A stretch of 34,624 nucleotides of DNA, taken from Prosthecobacter sp. GTDB taxonomy: Bacteria; Verrucomicrobiota; Verrucomicrobiia; Verrucomicrobiales; Verrucomicrobiaceae. Of this stretch, positions 7,615 through 15,642 are shown piece after piece. The notes under the pieces are model-generated. The model had not been told where the DNA came from and did not search any database. It saw only the letters and a program-made list of their open reading frames with translations. The DNA is taken from assembly GCA_025869455.1 (NCBI GenBank), contig JAOZVT010001021.1, forward strand, positions 1 to 34,624, written 5' to 3'. The number at the start of each line of letters is the position of its first letter. Position 1 is the first letter of the stretch. The position numbers were made by a program, and so were the translations under genes.

Positions 7615-7956
7615 ATGAAGACTCCCCCCAGCACCGCCCTCCTCTTCGGCTTACTCCTCTTTTTTCTGGCACCTGCTTGCTCGAAAGTCCGCATCATTAG
7701 CCAAGAACAAGAGGCCGCAGAGACAAAACTCGCGGCGCTACAGGTGGAAGATGTGGAGTTACAGCAGAAAATAACCACCCTCCGACAAGTGCTTCCCCCA
7801 CTCATCAACACCACAGAGGCCGCCACAAAGCTAGCTCTCAAATATCAAACTGACAGCCAATTGATCCAAGAACAATTAGCTGGCGCAGTAAAAAGCTATG
7901 AGACGACGGAAGCAGCCCTGAAGGCCCTGCAAAAAGAAGTGGAAGGCATGCGGTAA
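7615..7956 (+). CDS. Small predicted lipoprotein with coiled coil
   Basis: The 113-residue product begins with a charged, Pro-rich start and a hydrophobic segment ending L-A-P-A-C (18-22), an imperfect lipobox that suggests lipidation at C22. The remainder is almost entirely heptad-like (residues about 28-110; E-Q-E-A-A-E-T-K-L-A-A-L-Q and later A-A-L-K-A-L-Q-K-E-V-E), predicting a periplasmic coiled coil. No family is recognised. The next gene on the same strand, 57 bp on, is also a membrane-anchored coiled-coil protein, so the pair may be cotranscribed and may interact. The minus-strand frame across 7473-7841 is a shadow. Confidence 0.7.
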   Translation: MKTPPSTALLFGLLLFFLAPACSKVRIISQEQEAAETKLAALQVEDVELQQKITTLRQVLPPLINTTEAATKLALKYQTDSQLIQEQLAGAVKSYETTEAALKALQKEVEGMR

Positions 7957-8013
7957 GCCCAGAAATCCTAGACCCGAGACTCTTTTCGCAACCTAATCTA
8001 TATTTCCTTGATC

Positions 8014-8496
8014 ATGAAAAATCTCTTTGCACTCCTGCTCTTTGCAGTGGGCTTTGGCTCTTTGTATCTCTACTGGCAGCATGGAAAGTCCAAAACAGAC
8101 ATGGCTGGGATCAACCAAAATTTGGCAAGCTTTGAGCAGGCCGTGACTTTAAAGCGCACTGAGTTTCAAGCACTGGTCAATGCAGTCCAGGCACAAAAAG
8201 ACATTCAAGAAAAGCTGGTCTCAATCAACAAAATCAAAGTTCAAGAGGACGAGCTCAAAAAGCAGTATGCTAAGCTGGTCAGTGAGAAGGCCGAAATCAT
8301 CTTGGGCATTCGCAAAAAGGTTGTCGGCACAACAGTTCCCGAACTCATCTTGGCTGATGGCAAAAAGCTCATCCAAGTGAATATCCTCAAAGCTGATGAC
8401 AGTGGTCTTTCCATCAGTCATAGCACAGGTGCACAGAAGATAGCCCCCTCAGATCTCAATGCGGAATGGCGCCAAAAATTGTACTACCTAGAGTAA
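8014..8496 (+). CDS. Membrane-anchored coiled-coil protein with short C-terminal beta module
   Basis: The 160-residue protein starts at the ATG at 8014; an upstream in-frame TTG (8008) adds two residues and is less likely. One membrane helix occupies about 3-20, followed by a coiled coil (about 25-100). A C-terminal segment (about 105-160) reads V-P-E-L-I-L-A-D-G-K-K-L...L-S-I-S-H-S-T-G-A-Q-K-I-A-P-S-D-L-N. That last part resembles a short beta module (description of substrate-independent type, dG...i.H..G..ki....L) that I recall at the C-terminus of many verrucomicrobial envelope proteins. No enzymatic role is suggested. It ends 12 bp before the convergent sulfatase gene. Confidence 0.7.
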   Translation: MKNLFALLLFAVGFGSLYLYWQHGKSKTDMAGINQNLASFEQAVTLKRTEFQALVNAVQAQKDIQEKLVSINKIKVQEDELKKQYAKLVSEKAEIILGIRKKVVGTTVPELILADGKKLIQVNILKADDSGLSISHSTGAQKIAPSDLNAEWRQKLYYLE

Positions 8497-8507
8497 AGAT
8501 TCTCTAC

Positions 8508-9995
8508 TCAAGGCAGCTTCGGCTTGGAATCCTCCGCTGCACGCAGTCGTTTGACCTTGGATTTATACCCCGCAGAGAGATTCAACTGCGAACTCCTCAG
8601 ATGAAGTAACATTTCATCACGCATGTGTTGCAGGATCTCTCGCTTTTCTTCCTTATCTGCGAGGTTTTCCATCTCCAAGGGGTCCTCTTGAAGATCAAAT
8701 AAGAACTCTGCATCTTCTTCAGCCCACCATTTGTAGTGGGCATCGCGTGCCATCATTCGCAGCGGAGCTACGGTACCAATCTCGCTCACAGCTAAAGACC
8801 GCACATTCAGTACACTGCCGATAGCCACAGGTAATTGCGAAATCGCAAAACGTCCCGGCGACAACTCCCCGCCGATGGCTTCCACAATGGTGGGGTACAC
8901 ATCCATCATCTGCGCTAGCGCCTGCGTCCTTCCCGGCTTGATCTGCCCTGGCCAGCGCATCATGAGAGGCACCCGGGCCGACTCCTCATAAAATCGCCCT
9001 TTGGTCAGGTAGCCATGCGCTCCCATCATTTCACCATGATCGGCGGTAAAAATGACCAGCGTATTTTCCCAGGTCCCGCGCTCTTTGAGTGCCGCAACCA
9101 AGCGGCCAACACATTGATCGACCAAAGATATTTTGCCCAAGTAATTCGCCAGGAATTTGCGAGTTTCATCATGATTCAGAGCATGACCTTCCCGCAAATA
9201 AACTTCGGGCACATTGGCTGGCAGCGTTAGCTTGTCTGGATCATACATTGTCGCAAACTCTCCGGGAGCATCCAGTGGTGGATGCGGCGAATGAAAACTA
9301 GCGACTAGGCAAAAGGGTTTATCCTTCGGCTGCTTGTTCATAAAATCCGCAGCCATCTCGGCGACAAAAGTATCGTGATAATTCTCAGGCTTCACCACAC
9401 TCGCACGAGGTTCGAATTCCCAGTTGATGTAGCGATCATGAATGTCCTCAGAGACTGCTTTAAGCAGGCCTAACTGATTCAAATACTTACCGTAAGGGCT
9501 GTGATCTTTCGGAGAATCTGGTGGACCTGAAACATCCACCACATGATCTAGTCCCAGCGCTTCATAGTAATCCGCTAGCTTACTGAATTTCTCCTTCCAA
9601 GCGGTGCCTCCAGTCCAATGCAGCTTTCCTATCTGCGCGGTGGTATAACCAGCTTTTCGGATATCGCGGAACATCGGTGCAGACTCAGGCGGCACGTAAT
9701 ACTTGAGAACATTTCCCCAGACGGAATGACCTCCATTGTGCGGGTACAACCCTGTGAGCAGGGAGATGCGCGCAGGCATGCACACTGGGGAGGTGGTGTA
9801 GCAGGCATCAAAGATCATGCCCTCTTTGGCTATCTGATCCAAGTTGGGTGTTCGCACCTGTGGATTCTCCCAGCTCAAATAGCGCGGGCTCCATTGGTCC
9901 GTAAAGATGACCAGCACATCTGGCTTCGTTTCCGCCGCCTGAATATTGGCAGCAGCAACAAAGATCAGCAGTAGCAGATTCAGTCTAAACGACAT
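8508..9995 (-). CDS. Secreted formylglycine-dependent sulfatase (choline/iduronate-sulfatase-like)
   Basis: The 495-residue S1-family sulfatase has a signal peptide (1-20). The metal-binding start of the fold is V-I-F-T-D-Q-W (29-35), with Asp-Gln rather than the more common Asp-Asp. The sulfatase signature C-M-P-A-R-I-S-L-L-T-G (72-82) supplies the Cys converted to formylglycine. K124/H126 lie in I-G-K-L-H-W, and a second metal site is F-T-A-D-H-G-E. It would remove sulfate from a small molecule or a polysaccharide in the periplasm or outside. Its ATG overlaps the stop codon of the upstream 1705-residue gene (TGATG), so translation of the two is coupled. No sulfatase-maturating enzyme is in the window. 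Confidence 0.93.
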   Translation of the reverse strand: MSFRLNLLLLIFVAAANIQAAETKPDVLVIFTDQWSPRYLSWENPQVRTPNLDQIAKEGMIFDACYTTSPVCMPARISLLTGLYPHNGGHSVWGNVLKYYVPPESAPMFRDIRKAGYTTAQIGKLHWTGGTAWKEKFSKLADYYEALGLDHVVDVSGPPDSPKDHSPYGKYLNQLGLLKAVSEDIHDRYINWEFEPRASVVKPENYHDTFVAEMAADFMNKQPKDKPFCLVASFHSPHPPLDAPGEFATMYDPDKLTLPANVPEVYLREGHALNHDETRKFLANYLGKISLVDQCVGRLVAALKERGTWENTLVIFTADHGEMMGAHGYLTKGRFYEESARVPLMMRWPGQIKPGRTQALAQMMDVYPTIVEAIGGELSPGRFAISQLPVAIGSVLNVRSLAVSEIGTVAPLRMMARDAHYKWWAEEDAEFLFDLQEDPLEMENLADKEEKREILQHMRDEMLLHLRSSQLNLSAGYKSKVKRLRAAEDSKPKLP

Positions 9996-12900
9996 CAGTG
10001 ATTGAAAAGGAAAGCGGGGCTATTGATCAAAGCCCAAGCGAGATCTTGAGCCGCCGTGAGACGTTTATCGCCTAGCTGCTGAGTGCTCAGCGCTGAATCA
10101 CGACGAAGCTGAACAAGCTTCGGATCAAGGGTGATCGGAGTCTGTGAGTCTGCATGTTTGGCTTCCAGGGCAACCACTTGTGGGTCCACTGGCAGGGGTT
10201 TCCTCGCTGTCACCAAGGCCTTTTTGGTCGCCTGGTAATCCTTCGACTGAGCCGTATAGAAATCTGCCAGAGCCGCTTTTTGTTCCTTGCTGCGCTTGGC
10301 TTCAGGAACTCGAATAGCCTCAGCCACGGCTTTTGGAGCACCGAAACGAACCAGGGGACTGCTCGTCACCCAAAGACGGAAACGTCCCAGATTATACTTC
10401 CCGTTTTGGAACGGTTGGCTCAATTGAACCACCAATTGAGCACCGCCTTTGAAAGCAAGTGGTTTGGCAAATTCAAAGGTCGCCTCATGGCGGAAGCCTC
10501 CTTCGGGGGAGACAGCCCAGCCTTTGTCACGATTCCCCTTTTTCAAGGCTTCAGTAACCTCAAAGCTCTTTTGTTCGAAGTCCGCCTTGGGATTCTGAAT
10601 CGTCTGAGGAGCACCGCCCTTGACCCGCTTACCGCCTGCTGCGGTCAGCGGAGTGGCATTCACAATGAATTCGCTCAGCACAAAGTTACCATCGGGGGCC
10701 AAGCCGGGTCCATTGTTAGGCAAACGATCATCAGGAAGGACTTCCAGCTTGATGGCTGTGATGTTTTCCAACGTGGTTTTACCATTCAAAAGGTAATTCC
10801 CAGGGGTGGTTCGGCCCTCAGGCAACGCGGTGGCAAAGAGTGAACCATCTGGCTGCACCTCCAATTTTTCTACACCACCCGCACGAGAAACCAGCACATC
10901 CAAAGGCACCCACTCCGTGCTCACATCCACGTACTGTTCCCAGCGTGGTTGTTGCATCGGGATGGTTTCGGCTGATTTTTTTACGACCTCTTCTGCTTTC
11001 TGAATAGCTGCAAGACGAGCATCTTCCTTCTTCTTCACTTCTGGGGCCATCTTGGCGTTGTAAGCCTCGAGTTCCGCCTTGGTACTAGCAATCAATGCCA
11101 GACGTTCGGCCTCTGCCTTTTCAATGAAGGGCTTTTGCTCGGCTTCTTTAGCCTGCCATTCGGCGGCTAACTTTTTGTTCTCCACATCCATGCTGGCCAT
11201 ACTGGCGAGCGCGGCATTGATCTCTTTGCCAGTTGGCTTGCGATTGATGACGCGCATGAAGATTTCCTCCACCAGTTTAGAGTCGTCTTTGACGTCATGA
11301 GTGAGTTTGGCGATGGCATTATTTGGATCGCTAATGGCATCTCCCACCGTCGGGCCGGACATCAGCGCCATCACAGGGCCAAGGTTCACCTCATTGCTGC
11401 GTTCGCATTCGCACACGCTTTCACGCGCAGGTTTTCCAAAATTGGTTAGGAATCCGTCAGGCAGTTGAGTTTGGCCATCTATGAGCTGAGCCGCACGAGT
11501 ACCTTTGGGCACGCCAGGGATGTTTGGCATGGAACCCGTCACGGCAAACACTGAATCAAAAAGCACTTCCGCGGGCAGGCGGCGGGCTTTGGCATGACTG
11601 TAATTCACCTTGTCATCTTCGTTCCACTTGTTGGTGGCCAAACTGAGCTGATAGCTGCGGCTCTGGGTGATAATCTTCATCAAGTGACGCACGTTAAATC
11701 CGCTCTGAATGAATTCGTTCGTCAGGTATTGGAGAAGCTCAGGATTGCTGGGTGGATTGCCCGCGCGGATGTCATCCAAAGGCTCAATCACACCCGTGCC
11801 GGTGAGGTAGCCCCAGATTCGGTTGGCATAACTCATGGCAAAGTAATCATTGTCAGGGCTGGTCATCCAGGTGGCAAATTGCTCGCGACGGCTTGTGGCG
11901 GTCTTACTGACCAATTCAGGTTCAAAAGGCACCTTGGGAGCCACTGGCGCATTCGTGCGCAGGTGATTCATTTCACCCACAGTCTTGTCTGAAACGATTT
12001 CATACAAAGGCTTGGCTCCTTCCACCGCAGTGCCACCGATGGTTTTCCCTGCACTGGCGGGGTCCGTTTTCAGGTCCACCTGGGCAAAGAACGCTGCCGT
12101 TTGGTAATACTGATCCCAGGTCCATTTCTCGAAGGGATGGTCATGGCATTTGTTACAGTTGAAACGAGTGGCCAAAAAGAGATGCGTGGTATTTTCCACC
12201 AGTTCTTCAGGCGTCCTCACCGTCTTGTAGTAAGCCGCCGCAGGATTGTCTTTGGTCGAACCTGTCGCGGTGATGATGCGGTAGGCCATGCGGTCATAGG
12301 GCGTGTTGTCTGCAACCTGTTGTTTGATCCAATCCCGCAGGATCTTCACCCCTTCGGTTCCCAGGAACTTGCTATTCACCTGCAACATGTCCGCCCATTT
12401 GTTAGACCAATGATCCACAAAATCAGGGTTACCGATGAGTTTATCAATCACCTCATTCCGCTTGGTACGAGTATCCCGTGCATCCGCCAAAAAGGCACGC
12501 ACATCCTCAGGCGTCGGCGGTAGGCCCGTGAGGTCAATGTGAAGGCGACGCAGGAAGTCCTCATCACTGCACAGATCACTTGGCTCGATCTTCATGCGCT
12601 GCCATTTTTTAGCGACTAGCTCGTCAATCTTTGTCCACTTCTCAGGCTCCTGCCAAGCAAAGCCTGTGCGGTCACCCATCACCGTAATGGTGGTGGCCGC
12701 ATAGGAACCTTCAAAGCGGGCCAAGATGGCGGACTCACCACGACGCAGACTGGTCATCAAGCCTGAATGGTCGGCTTCAATCACGTCTCCATTGCCGCTG
12801 TCCATGAAGGCTTCCGCCGTCACATCGCGGACATAACCATCTGCATACCGAGCAATCACGCGCATCTGCTGGCGATTGCCAATGCGTTCCAAAACGGGGT

Positions 12901-15112
12901 TCTTGGGGAAGAGTTCGATGCTGGTCACACGTGGAGTCTTCATGTCCAGCTTGGCTCCCTGACTGATCCAGGCTTTCAGCGTCTCATAGTACAACTCCCC
13001 AGGCACGGTGAGCTGGCCCCCTTCATGAGGAACCGAACCACTAGCTTTCAGAAGCATCAATGAATGATCAGGAGAAGCCACATTGGCGCGGCGACTGGCC
13101 AGTTCATCCGTGAAGGCTAGCACATCGTATATGGGATCATAACCACGCAGACTGAGTTTGAAGCCGGCTTTGCCATCTTTGGCACCGTGGCAAGTGCCCA
13201 TGTTACAACCCAGCTTGGAAGTAATCGGCATGATGTCCCGGACGTAGTCAGGTTTCAGCGCCAGATTCATGCCCGTCACCTTGACAGGAACGGTCGTCCC
13301 CTTCCCCATGAAAGCGATCTTCACTTCCCCCTGACCATCTTTGGTCGGGCGGACTAATCCTCGTGTATTCACACTGGCTGCTGTGCTGCCTTTGAATTCT
13401 AATTTAGCCATGCGGGTGATGTCCGCCTTGGAACCGTCACTCATCGTCGCCGTCACCAAAAGCTGCGCGTATTCCGTGGGTTTACCAATGCTGACATTGG
13501 TGGGTTGCACCTCGATGCTTGCCACGCTGAGACCAGGGACCAGAGTCTCCACTTTATCGTCTTTTTTCGCCGTGGCCCGCACGCTGTCATCAGCAATCAC
13601 ATCGCTGGCAGCCAAGGCTTTGTCTTCCGCCAAAGGCACACTAACAAACTCTTTGGCAATTTTCCCTGTGGTGACTTCAATCAATTTGATGCGGCCATCC
13701 TGGCCCGCCGCAGCCACAGTTTGGCCATCGGGGCTGAAGCTCACGCTGTAAATGCCACCCGTAGGAATGCGCACACTGGAGATAAGCTTCACATCCTTCA
13801 CGATCCAGTCATCCAAGGCCTTGCCCGTTCCACTGCGCGTTTCCACAATGGTCTTCACCTCCGCAGGCATGGTGCTGTCATAGTCCGAAGCATAAATATT
13901 CACCTGACCACTGCCCTCATGAGAGGCCCCAGCGGCGATGCGTTTGCCATCGGGCGCAAAAGCCACCCCAAAAATGCGGCCTTCCATGGTGGGGAACTTG
14001 CGGATGAGGTTAGCGTTGTCACCAATGACCCGCTTGGTGATGCGTTCCATGCGATAGATCGCAGGCATGCCATCGGTTCCGCCGATGAGGATTTCATCAC
14101 GTAAAGGATGCCGAACCAGCGTCTGAACGCCGCCTTTCAGCGCACCGGGAGTGATGGAGGTGATGTTATCAATGAAGCGCTGCGTTTCCACTTCGGTGAG
14201 TTTCACACTCATGTCACGCCCGCAGGAGGCGATGTGTTTGCCATCCGTGCTCCAAACGGTGTCCAGTACCCAATCACTGTGTCCGCCCATGAACAGCGTC
14301 TCTTTGCCTGTGGCTGCATCAAAAGCACGCAAGCCATTGTCTGCACAACCCACCGCGATGAATTTGCCATCGGGCGACCAACTGGCCCCGTAAAGGGTGT
14401 CATAGGTGAGTGACTTGGACAGTTCCAGCTTCTTTTTAGCCACATCCCAGATCTGAATTTCCCCCTCACGCGCAGGGCTGCCACCCGTAACGAGAATCTT
14501 CTTACCGTCAGGGGACCAAGCCAGCTTTTGAATCCGCTCCGCCAATCCGACGAGGCGAGCCACCAGGCCTGTGCCATCTGCTTTGTGAACCAAAACCTCA
14601 TGGTACCCTGCCACAGCAATCTGGCTGCCATCGGGCGAATAAGCCAGGGAAGTGACTGCGGGTGCCGTCACATAGACAGGAGGATGCGCCATGTCATACT
14701 GTGCCATGGCGGAAGCTGGAGTGTCATCTTGTGCCCCTTCGCTGACCCAACGTTTGATCAATGCCAGTTGAGTCTCATGCAGAGGATCTCCCTTCGGAGG
14801 CATCTCCACTTTTCCTTCTGCATCAGGAGAGGCGACTTTGAGCAAATTGGACTCTTCAGGCTTACCGGGGACGATGGCATGGCCTTCCTCGCCACCCGTC
14901 AGCAGCCTAGCAAACTCCGTCATCACGTAGTCGCCCTTGGCTTTGGCGGGCTGATGGCAACCGGTACAATTGGCCTGGAGGATGGGGCGAATGTGCTTGT
15001 AAAAAGAGACTGGCTTATTCGGGTCAATGCCCTCCTCCTTCTTAGGCGGTGCCGCATGAATGGCCAACGCCAGGAATGAAAGGCTGGTGAGCGTGAGAAT
15101 CTTCGTCTTCAT
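9995..15112 (-). CDS. Giant DUF1549/DUF1553 protein with cytochrome-like motifs, WD40 and Ig-like domains
   Basis: The 1705-residue exported protein has a signal peptide (1-20). A planctomycete-type cytochrome domain (PSC1-like) has C-T-G-C-H at 49-53. WD40-like repeats fill about 150-480 (repeated S-P-D-G-K). An Ig-like stretch spans about 525-615, followed by a second cytochrome-like site C-N-M-G-T-C-H (636-642) and another Ig-like stretch (about 725-815). DUF1549 lies at about 825-1010 with F-N-C-N-K-C-H-D-H (985-993), and DUF1553 begins around 1070. The typical DUF1553 C-terminal block (D-L-A-W-A-L-I-N-S-P-A-F-L-F-N-H) stands at the very end. It is split from the rest by about 370 residues containing a coiled coil (1310-1385) and a beta-rich, carbohydrate-binding-like part (1390-1600). 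In planctomycetes and verrucomicrobia such proteins pair with sulfatases; their biochemical role is not established. Confidence 0.9.
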   Translation of the reverse strand: MKTKILTLTSLSFLALAIHAAPPKKEEGIDPNKPVSFYKHIRPILQANCTGCHQPAKAKGDYVMTEFARLLTGGEEGHAIVPGKPEESNLLKVASPDAEGKVEMPPKGDPLHETQLALIKRWVSEGAQDDTPASAMAQYDMAHPPVYVTAPAVTSLAYSPDGSQIAVAGYHEVLVHKADGTGLVARLVGLAERIQKLAWSPDGKKILVTGGSPAREGEIQIWDVAKKKLELSKSLTYDTLYGASWSPDGKFIAVGCADNGLRAFDAATGKETLFMGGHSDWVLDTVWSTDGKHIASCGRDMSVKLTEVETQRFIDNITSITPGALKGGVQTLVRHPLRDEILIGGTDGMPAIYRMERITKRVIGDNANLIRKFPTMEGRIFGVAFAPDGKRIAAGASHEGSGQVNIYASDYDSTMPAEVKTIVETRSGTGKALDDWIVKDVKLISSVRIPTGGIYSVSFSPDGQTVAAAGQDGRIKLIEVTTGKIAKEFVSVPLAEDKALAASDVIADDSVRATAKKDDKVETLVPGLSVASIEVQPTNVSIGKPTEYAQLLVTATMSDGSKADITRMAKLEFKGSTAASVNTRGLVRPTKDGQGEVKIAFMGKGTTVPVKVTGMNLALKPDYVRDIMPITSKLGCNMGTCHGAKDGKAGFKLSLRGYDPIYDVLAFTDELASRRANVASPDHSLMLLKASGSVPHEGGQLTVPGELYYETLKAWISQGAKLDMKTPRVTSIELFPKNPVLERIGNRQQMRVIARYADGYVRDVTAEAFMDSGNGDVIEADHSGLMTSLRRGESAILARFEGSYAATTITVMGDRTGFAWQEPEKWTKIDELVAKKWQRMKIEPSDLCSDEDFLRRLHIDLTGLPPTPEDVRAFLADARDTRTKRNEVIDKLIGNPDFVDHWSNKWADMLQVNSKFLGTEGVKILRDWIKQQVADNTPYDRMAYRIITATGSTKDNPAAAYYKTVRTPEELVENTTHLFLATRFNCNKCHDHPFEKWTWDQYYQTAAFFAQVDLKTDPASAGKTIGGTAVEGAKPLYEIVSDKTVGEMNHLRTNAPVAPKVPFEPELVSKTATSRREQFATWMTSPDNDYFAMSYANRIWGYLTGTGVIEPLDDIRAGNPPSNPELLQYLTNEFIQSGFNVRHLMKIITQSRSYQLSLATNKWNEDDKVNYSHAKARRLPAEVLFDSVFAVTGSMPNIPGVPKGTRAAQLIDGQTQLPDGFLTNFGKPARESVCECERSNEVNLGPVMALMSGPTVGDAISDPNNAIAKLTHDVKDDSKLVEEIFMRVINRKPTGKEINAALASMASMDVENKKLAAEWQAKEAEQKPFIEKAEAERLALIASTKAELEAYNAKMAPEVKKKEDARLAAIQKAEEVVKKSAETIPMQQPRWEQYVDVSTEWVPLDVLVSRAGGVEKLEVQPDGSLFATALPEGRTTPGNYLLNGKTTLENITAIKLEVLPDDRLPNNGPGLAPDGNFVLSEFIVNATPLTAAGGKRVKGGAPQTIQNPKADFEQKSFEVTEALKKGNRDKGWAVSPEGGFRHEATFEFAKPLAFKGGAQLVVQLSQPFQNGKYNLGRFRLWVTSSPLVRFGAPKAVAEAIRVPEAKRSKEQKAALADFYTAQSKDYQATKKALVTARKPLPVDPQVVALEAKHADSQTPITLDPKLVQLRRDSALSTQQLGDKRLTAAQDLAWALINSPAFLFNH

Positions 15113-15642
15113 GGGTGGTCGAACGGGGGTCTAACAACGGTAACACGCCAAAACGCCTCACTTAATAGGTCTCTTGCTTTCACAGGGGCATTCCAGCGGG
15201 ATCGTCCATGCCTCCGCAGGGAAGAGCCAGGGGAGGTCATGAGGAATGGGGATGAAATCGTATTTTCCCCCATGATGCCCACAAAAAGCAACAACAGGCT
15301 GATAATCAACACCTTGAGATGGGGATTTAGACTCCCCATGATATCCCCATGATATCCCCATGGACTCCCCATTTCCCCAAGTTATAAGCTGATAATGAGT
15401 CGGATGAAAAGGACAATGGCCAGTACACATGTTAGCTTCCAAGACATGGCAGAAAGATGCAAGGAGGCATCCAGGGACCTGGGCTAAGTCGGGTTTTATA
15501 CCGGTTTCCAATAAGCGGCAGCGATGCGACGAAGCGGATGTCTGCTTTTTCGGATTCTATCAAAGGCAAGGTGAATGAAAATCCACCCAGATTTGCCACA
15601 AGAGTTGCAGTCCCGGTTTGTCCTGTCAGGGTGAACCTTCCC
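15113..15642. other. 530-bp spacer between divergent genes
   Basis: No convincing gene lies here. The spacer separates the start of the DUF1549/DUF1553 gene (minus) from the start of jetA (plus), so it must hold both promoters. It contains the 11-bp tandem repeat at 15333-15376 and two copies of GCTGATAAT flanking it (15298-15306 and 15388-15396). Minus-strand frames across 15109-15511 run through the repeat and have no family character. The plus frame open from 15457 is read as untranslated leader, because the JetA fold begins only after the ATG at 15643. Confidence 0.6.
15333..15376. repeat. 11-bp tandem repeat, four units (TCCCCATGATA type)
   Basis: Four consecutive 11-bp units begin with TCCCCAT: TCCCCATGATA (15333-15343), the same again (15344-15354), TCCCCATGGAC (15355-15365) and the degenerate TCCCCATTTCC (15366-15376). 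The period of about one helical turn puts each motif on the same DNA face, which suits cooperative binding of a regulator. It lies about 220 bp upstream of the DUF1549/DUF1553 start codon and about 270 bp upstream of jetA. Confidence 0.75.

Noticed and set aside
8491..8509. Hairpin between the convergent coiled-coil and sulfatase genes
   Set aside because: The stem is only five A/T-rich base pairs (GAGTA/TACTC) and lies in coding ends, so a terminator call is not supported.
10154..14631. Several plus-strand frames of 100-230 residues inside the DUF1549/DUF1553 gene, and one minus frame at 14209-14631
   Set aside because: All lie within the continuous 1705-residue coding frame, show skewed composition and carry no family motifs.
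15109..15511. Minus-strand frames in the spacer upstream of jetA
   Set aside because: They read through the 11-bp repeat (giving repeated M-G-I-S-W-G-Y-H-G-like words), overlap each other and have no start region or family features.
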